Assembly (NCBI GenBank): GCA_021018815.1
Contig: JAITYX010000016.1
Coordinates: forward strand, 8,199,001-8,263,000
DNA length: 64,000 nt
Reading direction: 5' to 3'
Source: Talinum fruticosum
Taxonomy: Eukaryota > Streptophyta > Magnoliopsida > Caryophyllales > Talinaceae
Each line of letters opens with the position of its first letter. Within the stretch, counting starts at the first letter, position 1. Positions 1 through 12,400 of this stretch are shown one piece after another. The position numbers were made by a program, and so were the translations under genes. Under the pieces are notes generated by a model, which saw only the letters and a list, made by a program, of their open reading frames with translations, did not search any database and was not told where the DNA came from.

Positions 1-451
1 CTTTGTCTCTCAAAAGTAGAAGTGTTGATAGTGAGTCCTCCCTGTCCCCTTACTTCCCAAAAGATAAACAAAAGGAAAGCACCTCTTGTGGGTTGGGTCA
101 CTTTTTCAGACCGACTTGCACTGACCTGATTGAAACTGCCTGTACGCTGCAAGTGCACTTCTGTTGATCCAGTGCCACCATTGACCAATCAGTCATCTGT
201 TAAATTTGTGTCAAAATGAGGTTTTGGTAACATTTTTTGAACTTTAACGAACAGAACATGCGCTGAGAGTGGTCTTTGGCTAACAAAAGTGTGGTCAGTT
301 TTGGTTTCTTTTGGGGGGCAGGTATGTAAATTGGATGTCGGGTTGGACAAAAAGCTCCCTGTTAAACTTACCAGCTATCTCAGGGAATCATTGTGTTCGC
401 CCTTTAATCTGAGAAGGGTATCTTATTAATTCGTGTGCATTTTGATTTCAG

Positions 452-1223
452 GAGTTCATGATTCATATTGGACACATGCATGTGATGTGGATCAAATGAG
501 CCGGATACTTCGTGAAAAATTTGTTGAACTTTATGAACAACCAATATTGGAAAATGTATGTTACTTGCTCTTAAAGCTGTTTCTTCTTTTTGGTTTCTTT
601 CCTCTGTGTTTCTGTAGCTTGCATTTCTTGAAGAAGACTAATTCAATGGAGAGGAGATGTAAAAGATAATTTTTCTATATTTTGTTTAGGAAGTGGCCCA
701 GAGGAAGGAAGTTCTAAACTGGTTAAAGGCTTAATCTAAACCAATATGAGCATGATAGTCATCGTCACCTCCTTTCCAAATTAACTGTATATCTATGTTT
801 CGCAGATTCAACTACGAGCGTAGTACTTGTATCTTGTCTAGATTTCTGATTTGCTCTTTTTTAGAAAATTTTGAATCTTTTGGTTTAGAATGAGTTTAGT
901 GTCAATTCTGATGCCAGATTGTAGTTTTGACTAGAGTATTCAAAGGAAAACGAAAAGTCTCCGAGTATAAAGTTGTTACAAGCTTTCAAAATTAATGGTG
1001 TCTGTTTATCCCGTGATCTGCACGGCCTTCTAATTTATGTTCAATTTGTTGAATATGATGTTCCTATATCGTTCCATTCCACTAATTTTCTTGTATTTCT
1101 GAATCATTCAACAGTTGCTGGAGAGTTTCAAGCAGTCTTTTCCCACATTGTCTTTCCCCCTTGCCTGAGCGAGGAGACTTTGATCTGAAGCATGTCTTGG
1201 ACTCCCCGTATTTCTTCAACTGA
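452..1223 (+). CDS. RPOT: Phage-type (T7-like) organellar RNA polymerase, C-terminal two exons (partial)
   Basis: This is the 3' end of a single-subunit RNA polymerase that transcribes mitochondrial and/or plastid DNA. Exons are 452-555 (after a TTTCAG acceptor, ending before GTATGT) and 1115-1223. The first exon reads [15 protein letters not shown], the catalytic His-Asp block of the T7-like palm, followed by [15 protein letters not shown]. The second begins [15 protein letters not shown] and, in another frame, ends LPERGDFDL...SPYFFN, the family's usual C-terminal tail. Between these two parts two bases seem to be missing in the C-run 1156-1160. Read literally, the frame stops at 1166-1168 and loses the conserved aromatic tail. 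The rest of the gene lies left of the window. Whether it is the mitochondrial, plastid or dual-targeted isoform cannot be told without the N-terminus. Confidence 0.85.
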
Positions 1224-2137
1224 GCTGACCAAGACTTGCTACTTCTCAGCTCTTTGTATATTCTCACCCTCCTCCCTCTATGGACAAGCAAAGCAAGCCT
1301 CTGTTATTGCTTTGAAACCCGTACCATCTTCCAGCTGAGATTGGCATCACGGTTTCTATGGGCACTCAGATGTTCAGCAGCATGTCCCGGCTTCTGCTTT
1401 TGACTGGAAGCCTCTCAATTTTACAAATCATTGGGTCATCTGGATTTTTCAAGCTGATCTTCTGACATCCGTATGACAGACAAACCCCCCTAAAAAAAAA
1501 AGAAGATGAAGATGGATTTGGGTGGTGAAGACTCAGACTTTTGTGGAGCAATGGCTACTAATCAAAGGTGAGTTTGGGGAGAGATTTTCTGCGTTCTACA
1601 AAGTTGCTTACTGAACATGTAATATAGCTAAGGTCTACTTTTGTATGTTGTCATCGTATAGAAAGTCACTACTGTGAGAATTGAGAGAAGCACAAAACAG
1701 CAACATTTGGCCCCTTTGTATATATATATGTATATAATTAGTAAGAGATCGTTCAATTTGTGTCATCATCTTCGGCATTGAGTTTCTGATGGAAAATTTC
1801 GTGTCCACATATTTTTGCTTCCTGGTGGGATAATGTTCACCCATTTGTAGCTATAATATTGGGTTGACAGACAGTAGGGCTAGTAAGTGAGCCGTCATTA
1901 TCTGGGTAAATTTAAAACAAATGGACATCTAAATGTAAGTGTATACATTACATGTACACATATATCAGAATTTTTCTGACCTAAATTAAACAAGTACAAT
2001 GATACAAACAATTTAATTCAACTCAGATTTGTTTTCTAATCAATACCAATTTGATTAAGTTTGATTGAGTCAATCAACTATAAATTTTGCCAAAATATAA
2101 GAATATACAAATTAAATTTGACTGAATCGATAAGTTC

Positions 2138-2245
2138 TTGATCTAGTGGTCAAAAACTAAAGTCCCGAATACATTAAGTTTTAGACTCGATCTCCCATCT
2201 TTTGTTATATTAGTACTACCCTTTGTGATTCTTATGAAAAAAATA
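2138..2245 (+). repeat. Dispersed repeat, copy A
   Basis: This stretch (TAGTGGTCAA, then GTCCCGAATACATTA, TTTTAGAC, and an A-rich end at about 2236) matches 56840-56960 in order and spacing (TAGTGGTCAA, GTCCCGAGTACATTA, TTTTAGGC, A-rich end). An A-rich 3' end in both copies suggests a retroposed SINE- or LINE-tail-like repeat. The family was not identified. Confidence 0.45.
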
Positions 2246-3089
2246 AAATTTAATTGTGTGAAGCATCAGCTGTACCCATTGTCACATATTTTTTCCCTTC
2301 ATGAGAAATATGACCTGATAAATCTAATTAAAAACCTAAATACAATACAATTTCCAAAATGAGTTGGCATGCATCTTCAATCTCATTTTCAAGATCTTAC
2401 AAGTTACTAATAAATTAGTCATGTAGGTCCATTTTTAATAATCAATCAAGTACACTCAACTCAAATCTTGACCAAATCAATGCAATATGAAAAAGTGTTT
2501 TTCACATGATATAATAAAATTGATTAAACTATTTAACAGAATATTAATACTCGTTATATTTGAAGTCTTGGTTTGTTTATTTATATGATATGATCATCAC
2601 AACAAGAGCTAGCGTAAAATGACAGTTTTTCTTATTATTATATTCATTACAAAATATTTCTTTGGTGCTTATCTGTATAATTTTTTATTTTATTGAAGAT
2701 CTGTGTAATTAATAATACTGGGAATTAGTTGGATTAAAAATATTTAATACTGAAGTATACGTCAAACTGATAAATATATGTATATAATCACTCTTCTGAG
2801 TGCGATAATATATTAGAAAAATATAGGGCATATATATCTTTAAAATTGAGGTTGCTATGAATAAATTTAATTATTTCGTCTCAAAATACTTGTAATTTTA
2901 AAATTATGAATTAATATTTAAAAAATACAAAATTTATTTAAAGCACCAATCCCCATATTTTAAGATAAAATTTTAGGATGCGTATACTAATTATTTTTAG
3001 TATGAATATTTGGAAATGATTCATAATAAAATTTATTTCTATCAGGCCCCACAATTTGAAAAGAAAAAAGTTTATGGATGTAATGACCT

Positions 3090-3175
3090 GGACCTTGACA
3101 AGAAAGTCATCGGTGGGAATTCATCTATGAATTCTTAATGTACATTAATTTACCACCACTCATATTCAACGCTAT
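3090..3175 (+). repeat. Duplicated 80-bp block, copy 1 (copy 2 at 3942-4015)
   Basis: Both copies share TTGACAAGAAAGTCAT, then GATTCATCTRTGAATTCT or a close variant, then a run ending in CCACC. They are direct repeats about 850 bp apart and bracket the Stowaway-like MITE at 3375-3648. The cause could be a segmental duplication or ends of an unrecognised element. Confidence 0.5.
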
Positions 3176-3374
3176 TAGCCCAATATCTACAGGATTATTG
3201 TATTATTATAAAAATGATGGTTAATTTGAAGAACGTTGCTTCCTTTTATTTATTTTATTATGTCATTTTTCTTATTTATGCATTTTCAATTGGATAACAA
3301 GATAAGTATCTTATTTTTGAAGGGTTAGGAGGATAATGAATAAAATTTCAATTATTGTGTTTAACTATAGTAGA

Positions 3375-3648
3375 TACTTCATCGGTTTTAAAATACTTGT
3401 CATTTTAAGGTTATGAGCTTATATCAAAAAATAATAAATTAATGACAAATTTATGTTAAAAATCAAGTTATCTCAAGATTTCATTGAAAATGAAAAAAAT
3501 TAATGAGAAAATGAGGAAAAACAAAGCAATTAATAAGCATAAAATTGGTGAATCAGTTATTAATAAGCCATTGAAATTGTAAAGTAACAAGTATTGTGAA
3601 ACGAAAAAAGTTAGTTAAAATGACATGTATTTTGGAATGCATGGAGTA
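3375..3648 (+). mobile_element. Stowaway-like MITE
   Basis: The left end TACTTCATCGGTTTTAAAAT and the right end ATTTTGGAATGCATGGAGTA form imperfect terminal inverted repeats. The inner part is better conserved (CTTGTCATTTTAA against TTAAAATGACATG). The element is about 270 bp, AT-rich and non-coding. This architecture is typical of Tc1/mariner-derived Stowaway MITEs of plants. Related sequences occur at 4050-4290 and 63112-63362. Confidence 0.6.
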
Positions 3649-4049
3649 TTGTATGCTACATCATCATAAATAGTTATTTTCAGTTTTCTATGATCGTTGA
3701 CTCAAAGTAAGTAGTTTTATCCTTAATGCGTCTTCATTTATTTAAAAATTTAATTATAATAGTTTATTATAAAATTGTCTTCATAAAATTTTTTACCAAT
3801 AAGGTTATTGCTTGGTGGTTAAAATTGATGTCATTAGTACATCACAAAAAAATTAAAAAAATTCCTAACAAATTTTGGTTCCATTGGGCTGAACAAAAAA
3901 GCAAAAAAAAAAAAATTATAGATATGTAGGTGATATACCCGTGCTTTGACAAGAAAGTCATTGCTGCGGATTCATCTGTGAATTCTCATCGAATTCATTA
4001 CAAACCACCCAGATGATTCAAATCAAAACCCACCAACCACTTAAAACAA

Positions 4050-4290
4050 TAGGAGTACTTTTTTGGGTCGTTAAAATCTCCAATAATAAATAATTTTTTC
4101 GTTGCATAATATCTACACTTTGTAATTTTAACAACATAATATTAATGACTAATTTATTAATTTTCTTTCTTATTTTTTAATAAAACTTTAGAATAATTTA
4201 ATTTTAACACAAATTTTACCATAAATTATATTTTTTAAATATTTTTCATAGTAACAAAAAACAAATACTATGAAACAATGGAGTATCTCT
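4050..4290 (-). mobile_element. Degraded relative of the 3375-3648 MITE, opposite orientation
   Basis: On the minus strand it shows the same internal order as the 3375 element: ATTAATGAC-type and AAATTTT/ACCATAAATT-type stretches, ending near TACTCCATTGTTTCATAG. Ends are poorly preserved and no target duplication is clear. It lies just upstream of the AVT6 leader. Confidence 0.4.
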
Positions 4291-4765
4291 CTAAAAATTG
4301 CATTTCCCATGATTTGAAAGAAAAATTTTGATTTTCACCCGTCTTTTTATCTAATTATTGTGCCCATCATTAGTCTCTTTTCAACATTACTATGCATTTT
4401 TTGATTGTTGAGTTGGTGACGGTAAATGTATTTGGACCAGATGTTTGAGTACCCTCCTATTTTTTCTCGTTCTGACAGCTAAGGCTTCCCATTTTGAAAA
4501 CGTGCCCAAAAAAATCTGCTCTCATCAAACAACCTTTTCCTTTTCTGTTTGCAGAGATCAAAGATTCTGGGTTATTTTTACCCTGTCTGATATCAGAATA
4601 CCTGATTCTAAATTTGCAAAATTTAGGATATTAAAGTGAACCTCAGAGTACTCTGGTGCAGATTTTCATAGAATCAAGCCACAATTTGGATATTGGATTT
4701 GGATACTCTCTCACCTTGCCCTCTAAATTTGAGCTTCTGGGTGTTGGGAATTTCAGAAGTTTAGG

Positions 4766-7700
4766 ATGACTATTGGCAGCATGACACCAGGGAGAGAGAG
4801 GAAGTCTAAGAAAGATAAGCAAGTTGATGAGAATGTCCCATTGCTACCCACCAATCGAAGAGAAGAAGCTGGGTTTGATGAGTTTAATGGGGCTTCATTT
4901 ACAGGGGCAGTCTTCAATTTATCAACTACAATTGTTGGGGCTGGGATTATGGCCTTGCCAGCCACTATGAAGGTTCTGGGTCTTGCCCTTGGAATTGCTA
5001 TGATAATATTTATGGCTTTTCTGACTGAGAGATCCATAGATATGTTGCTCAAATTTAGCAGAGCAGGGAAGTCTGCCTCTTATGGAGGTGTTATGGGGGA
5101 TGCCTTTGGCAAAGTTGGTAGAATCTTTTTGCAAATAAGTGTTCTGGTCAATAACGTTGGTGTTCTAATTGTTTACATGATTATCATAGGTACATTTACA
5201 TTCATGGAATATGTATTTTTGTTTGAGTTTTGATCAATATTTGACCCAGTAATGTTAAGATATGACCTGTGATATATACCTTAATGCTGTATTCTGCCTT
5301 TAAATTGGTGGTTTTGGGTTTCTTCAAAGGTGACGTGCTCTCAGGGACATCTTCCAGTGGAACTCATCATGCCGGTGTCCTTGAAGGTTGGTTCGGAGAC
5401 CACTGGTGGAATGAACGGTTCTCTGTTCTTCTCTTCACAACTCTTTTTGTGTTTGCCCCATTGGCTGGCTTCAAGCGTATTGGTAAGTTCATTTGTTCGT
5501 TTTTTTTTTAAAGGCAAGTTTGTTGCTTTGTTATTTGTATTCGTTGATGAACTTATCATTGATTGGTTGTCGAAAAAATGCTCATCTCTCGTTTGATGGG
5601 GCACATATGTATGCCTTTAGTTTTGAATTGCTCATTTTGTGAAGCAAAGCAATAACTGGAGAAGCTTTACTTAGAGCTACAAATTTTTAAGCAATAGTAC
5701 TAGTTCACCAAATTCTGAATGGGGCTCCCATGGTTGTGTGAATAGATTTTCCTGGGTGCTGGAAGATAGACAATGTGGGATATGATTCAATTGCAAGAGA
5801 GGATTGTTGTCACAACTGTGCTAATTTTCTAACTATTTCTGTTGAATAAAATGGTGGGCGTTGAGATCATTTAACGTTTGCTTTTGTTGCAGATTCTTTG
5901 AGATACACATCTGCATTGTCAGTTGGGCTGGCTGTTGTGTTTCTAGTGATCATGGCAGGAATCGCAGTTATTAAGCTGATAAGTGGAACTGTGGCAATGC
6001 CCCGGTTGCTTCCAAACATTACTGACATCAACTCATTCTGGAAACTCTTCACTGTTGTACCTGTTCTTGTCACTGCGTACATTTGCCACTACAATGGTAC
6101 GTTCACTAGTAATTTGTGCAAATTTGTTAGTGTATGTGGAGAAAGTTGAATTCCAAAAAAAAAGGTAGTATTAGAAGTACGTTGTCATTATTATTATTTG
6201 TTTTTGGGGTGGGGGATCCTAGAAATGTCTGTCAGTCTATTTTCCTCTCTTCATAAACTCCACAAGTTACAGAGCAAGCAGTTCCTTTTCCCCAAAGAAT
6301 ATGATACGCACATGTATAAGAACTGCATTCTTGCATACTACACCCTGTGCAAGGTAATGAACTGGAAGGAGACTTGGGTTGAACTATATAAGTGACCAAA
6401 ATTTTTTTTAAAAAAGAAGCTGACACTTGAGATATGAATGCTCTTTTGAATTATCATAAACTTAGCAATGTCGATTCCTTTGGTTCTAGTTTCTACTGTT
6501 TCTAGTTGAGCATTTCAATTTTGTGCATACATAAGTGAGAAAATATTGCAATCAGATTGCGTTTTATTTACTTCCATTATAGGTTGGATTATCTCTATGG
6601 CAGAGGCCTCACTGAAGCAAGTTAACTTTCTCAGACTATTGGCTTATTTGTGATGGATCTGACATATGACCTTTGAATTTTGCAGTTCACTCAATAGACA
6701 ATGAACTTGAGGACTCTACCCAAATAAAACCTGTTGTACGAACAGCACTTGTTCTCTGTTCTTCTGTGTATGTAATGACAAGCTTATTCGGGTTCCTTCT
6801 ATTTGGTGATAGTACTCTGGATGATGTCCTTGCAAACTTTGACACTGACCTTGGAATACCATATGGTCAAGTGCTGAATGACGCTGTTCGTGTCAGCTAT
6901 GCTGCACATCTGATGCTTGTTTTCCCCATTGTCTTCTACCCATTGAGGGTTAACATAGATGGTCTTATTTTCCCCTCGTCCTCTCCACTTGTAAACTGCA
7001 ATAAGAGATTTGCTCTGATCACCACTGCACTGATGACCCTCATATTCCTTGGAGCTACTTTCATACCGAGCATCTGGGATGCTTTCCAGTTCACTGGTGC
7101 AACTGCTGCCGTATGCCTTGGCTTCATCTTCCCTGCTTCTATCACCTTAAAGTGAGTACTTCCATTAAGTTTCGTTGATTCTTTTTAGGATCTTCTGGAG
7201 AAAATGGCAGTAACATTATCGCATGGTTTGACATTTCTGCTTTAATTTAGGTGGCATAAGAATAGTTTTCAGTTTGTCTTAGCTGCACAATTTTCTCATA
7301 TCAGAGCAAGTTTTCTTCTTTCTAAATTAGCTATAGTGCACCCAAAATGCTATGGGTTAGATTGGCTTCAAGTGTATGACACCACTGGACTTCAAATCAT
7401 ACCACACTAAGTTCGGCTGGGATTAATTCGTTTTTGTTTGGATTCTTCCTGTTTGTGATTGCTATGTGCATGAAATTTGGCTTGACCGTACAGTTATTTG
7501 CATAATTTTCTGGACAATAGTTAATGTTCTCATTCATTTCCATCAGTGTGCAAGTGATATCTCTGCAGTCTAAAAAATAAGTCTGCATACATCTTGACTT
7601 TCTCGAACCCTGTTACGGCACGGGCGATTATAGCAGATCTTGTTTGATATTGTACTTTCCATGTGCCTTTGATTCTATGTCAGACTTTTGCATGAGCAGT

Positions 7701-8267
7701 TGAATATGCATCAAGGAAGATCCTTAAATCCACCCCTTTTTGGTTTCAATCAAGGAACAATCTCTTCGATTTGATTGAAAATGTTCTCTGTGAAATAGTG
7801 ACAGTAATTTTGGTTTATTTGCTTGATCATTTTGTGGTTTTGTCTGGGACAATGGACTCCTCCCTTCACAATTTTATACATATCCACAGATGCAGGAAAT
7901 TAGCGTGATACATACATACTTAGCAATTCCTAGGAGAATACTCTCTCTAACTCTGATAGCTTCTATGAGGGATTGCGTGCATCCTGATGCCCTGACCTGT
8001 CAAAACCCTATTCAAGTAGGATCAAAACTGGATGTTGATGTTGTGCATACACATCTATGAATCTCGTCTGAGATCAATGTGAGGCTACAAGAACTAACTC
8101 TGCTCTTGGCTCTAATGTTTTTCAGGGATCGCTATGCCATTGCTACAACAAAGGAGAAATCCTTGGCTATCTTGATGATTGTCCTGGCAGTGTTCTCAAA
8201 CGTGGTGGCAATATATAGTGACGCCTATGCCCTCTTCAAGAAGAACACCTCACCCAGTGAAATATGA
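4766..8267 (+). CDS. AVT6: AVT6-type vacuolar amino-acid transporter (SLC38/AAAP family), copy A
   Basis: Exons 4766-5189, 5330-5482, 5893-6096, 6686-7151 and 8126-8267 join in phase to 1389 nt (462 aa). The product is a multipass amino-acid/auxin permease (Aa_trans fold). The first membrane segment, about residues 47-71, carries the family signature FNLSTTIVGAGIMALP. Later hallmarks are FTVVPVLVTAYICHYN, FGFLLFGDSTLDDVLANFD and FQFTGATAA. The hydrophilic N-terminus contains an acidic dileucine ExxxLL motif (E22 to L27), consistent with tonoplast sorting. Family members are proposed to export neutral or acidic amino acids from the vacuole; the substrate of this copy cannot be read from sequence. 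The start is the first ATG before the conserved TM1. The reading frame is intact, unlike the paralogue at 21108. Confidence 0.93.
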
Positions 8268-9482
8268 AAAACAAATTTAGACTCCAATGCTCCAAGGAGC
8301 ATAGTGAAGAAAAGGCTGGAGCATAGAGATTGGCAGCACAAAAGCGAATGCCAGTATTACGTAAAACCAGTAGTTGTTCCTCACAACTCGGGTGTTACTT
8401 CCATCCTCCAATGTACAATATGGTGTTGTACTATTGCTAGTGTTCTTCAGAAGATAGATCTAAGAGGTTTGAAGTTATGGTAATAACTCGATGCGTGTAA
8501 AGCTGGTTATTGATTATTTTTTGTGTAAGAAGTAAGACACATGGCATATAAGAAAGCCTTGTATCGGTTGCTGCTTGTACACTGGGTGTAAAAGTGCTTG
8601 ATTTCACAAGCAAAAGACAATTGAACTTGTGGGATTCTTCTGCTTCTTCTTCCTCTTCTCCTTCTTTCATGTTCTTGTGCCGGTCTCGAGTTGTAAGAAA
8701 TGGATCCTTGTTCATCTTTCCTTCAGGTTCGGCTTAACTTAGATTCAGGTAAATCGTACAATAATCGATATCCAGCTATCATTTTTCTTTGAAATCCAAT
8801 TTATTCACGTTCTGATTTAGTTCCAACTTTAAGTTCACCTTGAATTATTATAATTGGAAAAGAGGTTTTGGTAAAATCTTTTTGAGAATTCCGTATTAAA
8901 GTTTAGACGTTCTGTATTCAAGTCATTTTCATTTAACTCAATTACATCGGAGTGCCACACTTTTGAGTGATTTGCTAATCACGAAATTTCAAACCATTCT
9001 TGCCGTAGTTTTTGTTTCCTTTTTTGGGGGATACATTATCGCCCTTGTTTTCTAAATGAACTTCATCTTAAACAGAGAGATTCAGTTTAGTTTACTGAAT
9101 GTATTACCATGGAATTAAAATTGCGCTCAATCTACAAGATATGAGCGTTCCGACTCTTTGCCCTTCACTTGCTACTTTGATTTTTGCTTACAGGAAGTGT
9201 TTATTTATTTAAGGACTAATGAAACCGATGTGATATAGAAATAATGCAGGAAAAGGAATTGGCCACTTGATTAACCAATCCCAAGCTGGCAAAATCAAAT
9301 TAGAATAAAACGTCCGACCTATCCACTCAGTAGTAACAATGAAAATCCGCAGTCTTTTCTTGAACAGAGCTGTGGATTAGTAAAACAAAAGAAAATTTAA
9401 TGACTTTTACAGTTCACCTGGCTGTACAAAAATCTCAAAATTTCTAAACAAATTTTACCTGTAGGCAATCTCTCCCAAGCAA
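8268..9482. other. Convergent intergenic region (AVT6 copy A and CCCH/RRM 3' ends)
   Basis: It holds the 3' UTRs of two genes transcribed toward each other. No further ORF with family resemblance was seen. The sequence is ordinary low-complexity plant DNA. Confidence 0.6.
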
Positions 9483-12400
9483 CTAGTGTTGAGGGCTAGC
9501 TTCTGGATCTTGATCGAGCTGCATACCATCACCACCGATTTCTTCCAGTTCTTCAGAATCCCTATTTTCAGGCTCATCTGCTTCCAAGGGAATAAAATTT
9601 GCTGATTTATCTGGGGACTGAGCTTCAAAGCCAGGACGATCTTCAGCATTGACAGGAGAGCTTCCTCTGCCACCCGATCTGGAGCCATCACAGGAATGTC
9701 CATTGATGGATTTCCTAGGAGGTGAACTGCTCTTTGTGGGGACTACTTCATTGTGAGAATTGTCATCCGTAGTTTTCTCCACAGACTGAACTTCAGCATT
9801 CAAAGTCCCCTTGGTAGCAGAAGAGCTCTCCCCACTACTCCGGCTGCTACTCGGAATGCTGGAAGTTACCCACATGAATTTCATATTATGTCCATGCCAA
9901 GAATTACCGTTCAGAAATGCCCTTTCAGCTGAGTCACGAGTAGCAAAGCTTATACGAGCATAGCAATTCTTCATTGCCTCGGAATCGTCCGAGGCTTTAG
10001 GACAATCTTCCTCACCCAGCTCTCCTATCTCCAGATTAGATATTTCACCATATAATGAAAAGTGATCCTTCAAAGCAGCAACCTAGGACACCAAAAAACA
10101 ATAAACTCATGACTGCTATGGGAAATAAGCTCCTAAAAGAAAGCAGTCAAAATTTCTGGAGCAACCATGGTCCATAGAAAAGACAGAGCATACATTCTAG
10201 AGTACAGGACCCAAGTTTATGTCCAAGTTAATCAAAAGCAATACTTGCCAGCATGAAACATCAGAGCTCCCCCCCAACCCCCAAAAGACCATATTATTTT
10301 GCAGATAATATAATGGGTGAGTTAGCCTCTCTTTGGATTTCTTTGCTAGTACCACTAGCTCAGCCAAAAGTCATGCTCGAGGAACAGGGCATGTTACAAG
10401 TGAATATATATATGTATATATATAGTGCTTCTGCTCTCTGTAAAAGCCGGAAACAGTATGCATTTCCCCAAAAGTTGTGGGAAGATCCGAATAGCCTTTA
10501 TGGTAGAAGACAATGAGGGGAAGGATCTTCATTTCAAAAATGCAGTTATACACCCCTTGAACAACATAAAACTTAATAAGTATTTTAACTTTTCCAGAGT
10601 GAGGAAAGAGTACTCACATCAGCCAAAGCAGCTGGTAAAGGTCCATGAATTCTGAATGATGTGGGCCGATTATCCAATTTATATCTATTCATATGAAATG
10701 GAGCTCCAGAAGCTGCCATTTGACGAACTGAGAGCTTCGTGCTGAAAGGATCCTGCAATGCAGCAGCCGAATTTATTTTGGACCTCAGAGATGCAGGGCT
10801 GTCGACATTTGAGACCTTGTCCACCGACTTTTCAGCTTGCCCCGAACATTCAGAAACAAAAGCGTCTGCAGACTTTTCACCTTTTGGTGTGTTAGTTGAT
10901 ATTTCCGTTTTCTGCCTCTTTATGGCTTGTCCAGCCTGTACTTCACTCTTGGTGCCTGTAGACTGCAAAAGTAACTCAGTTAGTACAGGAAACTATCACT
11001 TTCTGCATGTTCTACAAAAGAAGCTACCTTCTGCTTCACTCTAAACTAAACTTAAAGTGCTCCACTGGCTTGAAATCAAATACCTAAGTGGCTAGCCTCT
11101 AACCAGAATCACTTTCACCTAATCAATCCAATCTAAAATCCATGCCTTGGAATCCTACCTAAGTAGGGTACTAGACATGTATAGCAACCCCACTCCTGTA
11201 GGAGGTTGGTTTTGTTAGACCCTAAATTCAAAAATCTTTTTAACTATATCCAACTCCATGAAAAAAAAAAAAAAAAAGAAGACTCCTCCACCTCAGCTCC
11301 CAAATATGAAAACAATTACCTACTGGGCGCACATGTAACACAAAAGCAGAAGTTATTGACTTCTTTGCTTTCAAATTTACACAAATCATATGCAGTGACA
11401 AACATAAGGTGCCACTCTTAGAGTGCTTACTCGAAAAATCCAGCACAACTGTTCAGTACTTCAGTGCCATCATACAGCCATCCGAACATAGTGCATGGAC
11501 CATGCAATCCAAACAGACAAAAATGCAGTCTCTCATTGCTCCAAAAATAAATAAAGCCGAAGACACATCTATTGCCCAATTTGCCAAAGAGGATTTAGCT
11601 TATTTGCTAAATTCACGATCCAACTTGTTTGACAGAACTCATTGGAGGCAGCCAAGCAGAAGCGAAATTCATGAAATGATCATAATCCTGTTTCATTTTC
11701 TTCTTTCACAGACACACTGCTTCTGCAATTGCCCTCCTATCCAACCCCACCCCCCCTTCCATCTCTCCTCCATGCAACATCTCTAATTCACTGAAAAACA
11801 AAAAAGAAGGCAATAATCCCCTCCCAAAGAGCAACCCAATAGCAAATAACGAGTAAAAAGTGTTTAGTTCACTAGTTAAAGAACTTTCAGCTTTTGGATC
11901 AGATGCAGTTAGCCATTTAAAAACCTTGATTGGATAATATGGCAAGTGTGTTAGGCTGGTCAGTGCAGGTAAGGAGTTCATATTTTCTAGTGAGCACGCA
12001 GACTCAAATCTAATCATGTGCAAACAAGGAAATTCTAATATTGCTTGGTCTTATCAGCAAATTATTTCTCTGTACTTTACACTTCAATTACCACTAATTT
12101 TGCACCATGGGAGTTCCTGATTTGTAAAAATTTAAGCAGAATTCGAAGGATCTATTTTTGTTTGACTTTTTCTAGACTGAATTTTAAATTAAAGACATCC
12201 AGCATAGAAGACAAAAGATTAAATAAATCTTCATGGCTCAAATCATGCAAAACCCTTTCCAGCTATATCTCACCCCCATAAACGTTCTTTACCTTTCACA
12301 GGCTATTGATATTCCTTTACCCCAAACACATTGCAATGGAAAGACATTGCCTCAACCAAAACAAAATGAAAATTCCAGTTAATTGATATACCCAGCAACT

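Larger units (their letters stand above)
1224..4440. other. RPOT 3' flank and AT-rich intergenic DNA
   Basis: I see no convincing coding exon here. The first 300-400 bases are probably RPOT 3' UTR. The remainder is AT-rich with MITE-like sequences (see 3375-3648 and 4050-4290), a duplicated 80-bp block (3090-3175 and 3942-4015), and a copy of a dispersed repeat at 2138-2245 that recurs at 56840-56960. Confidence 0.6.
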
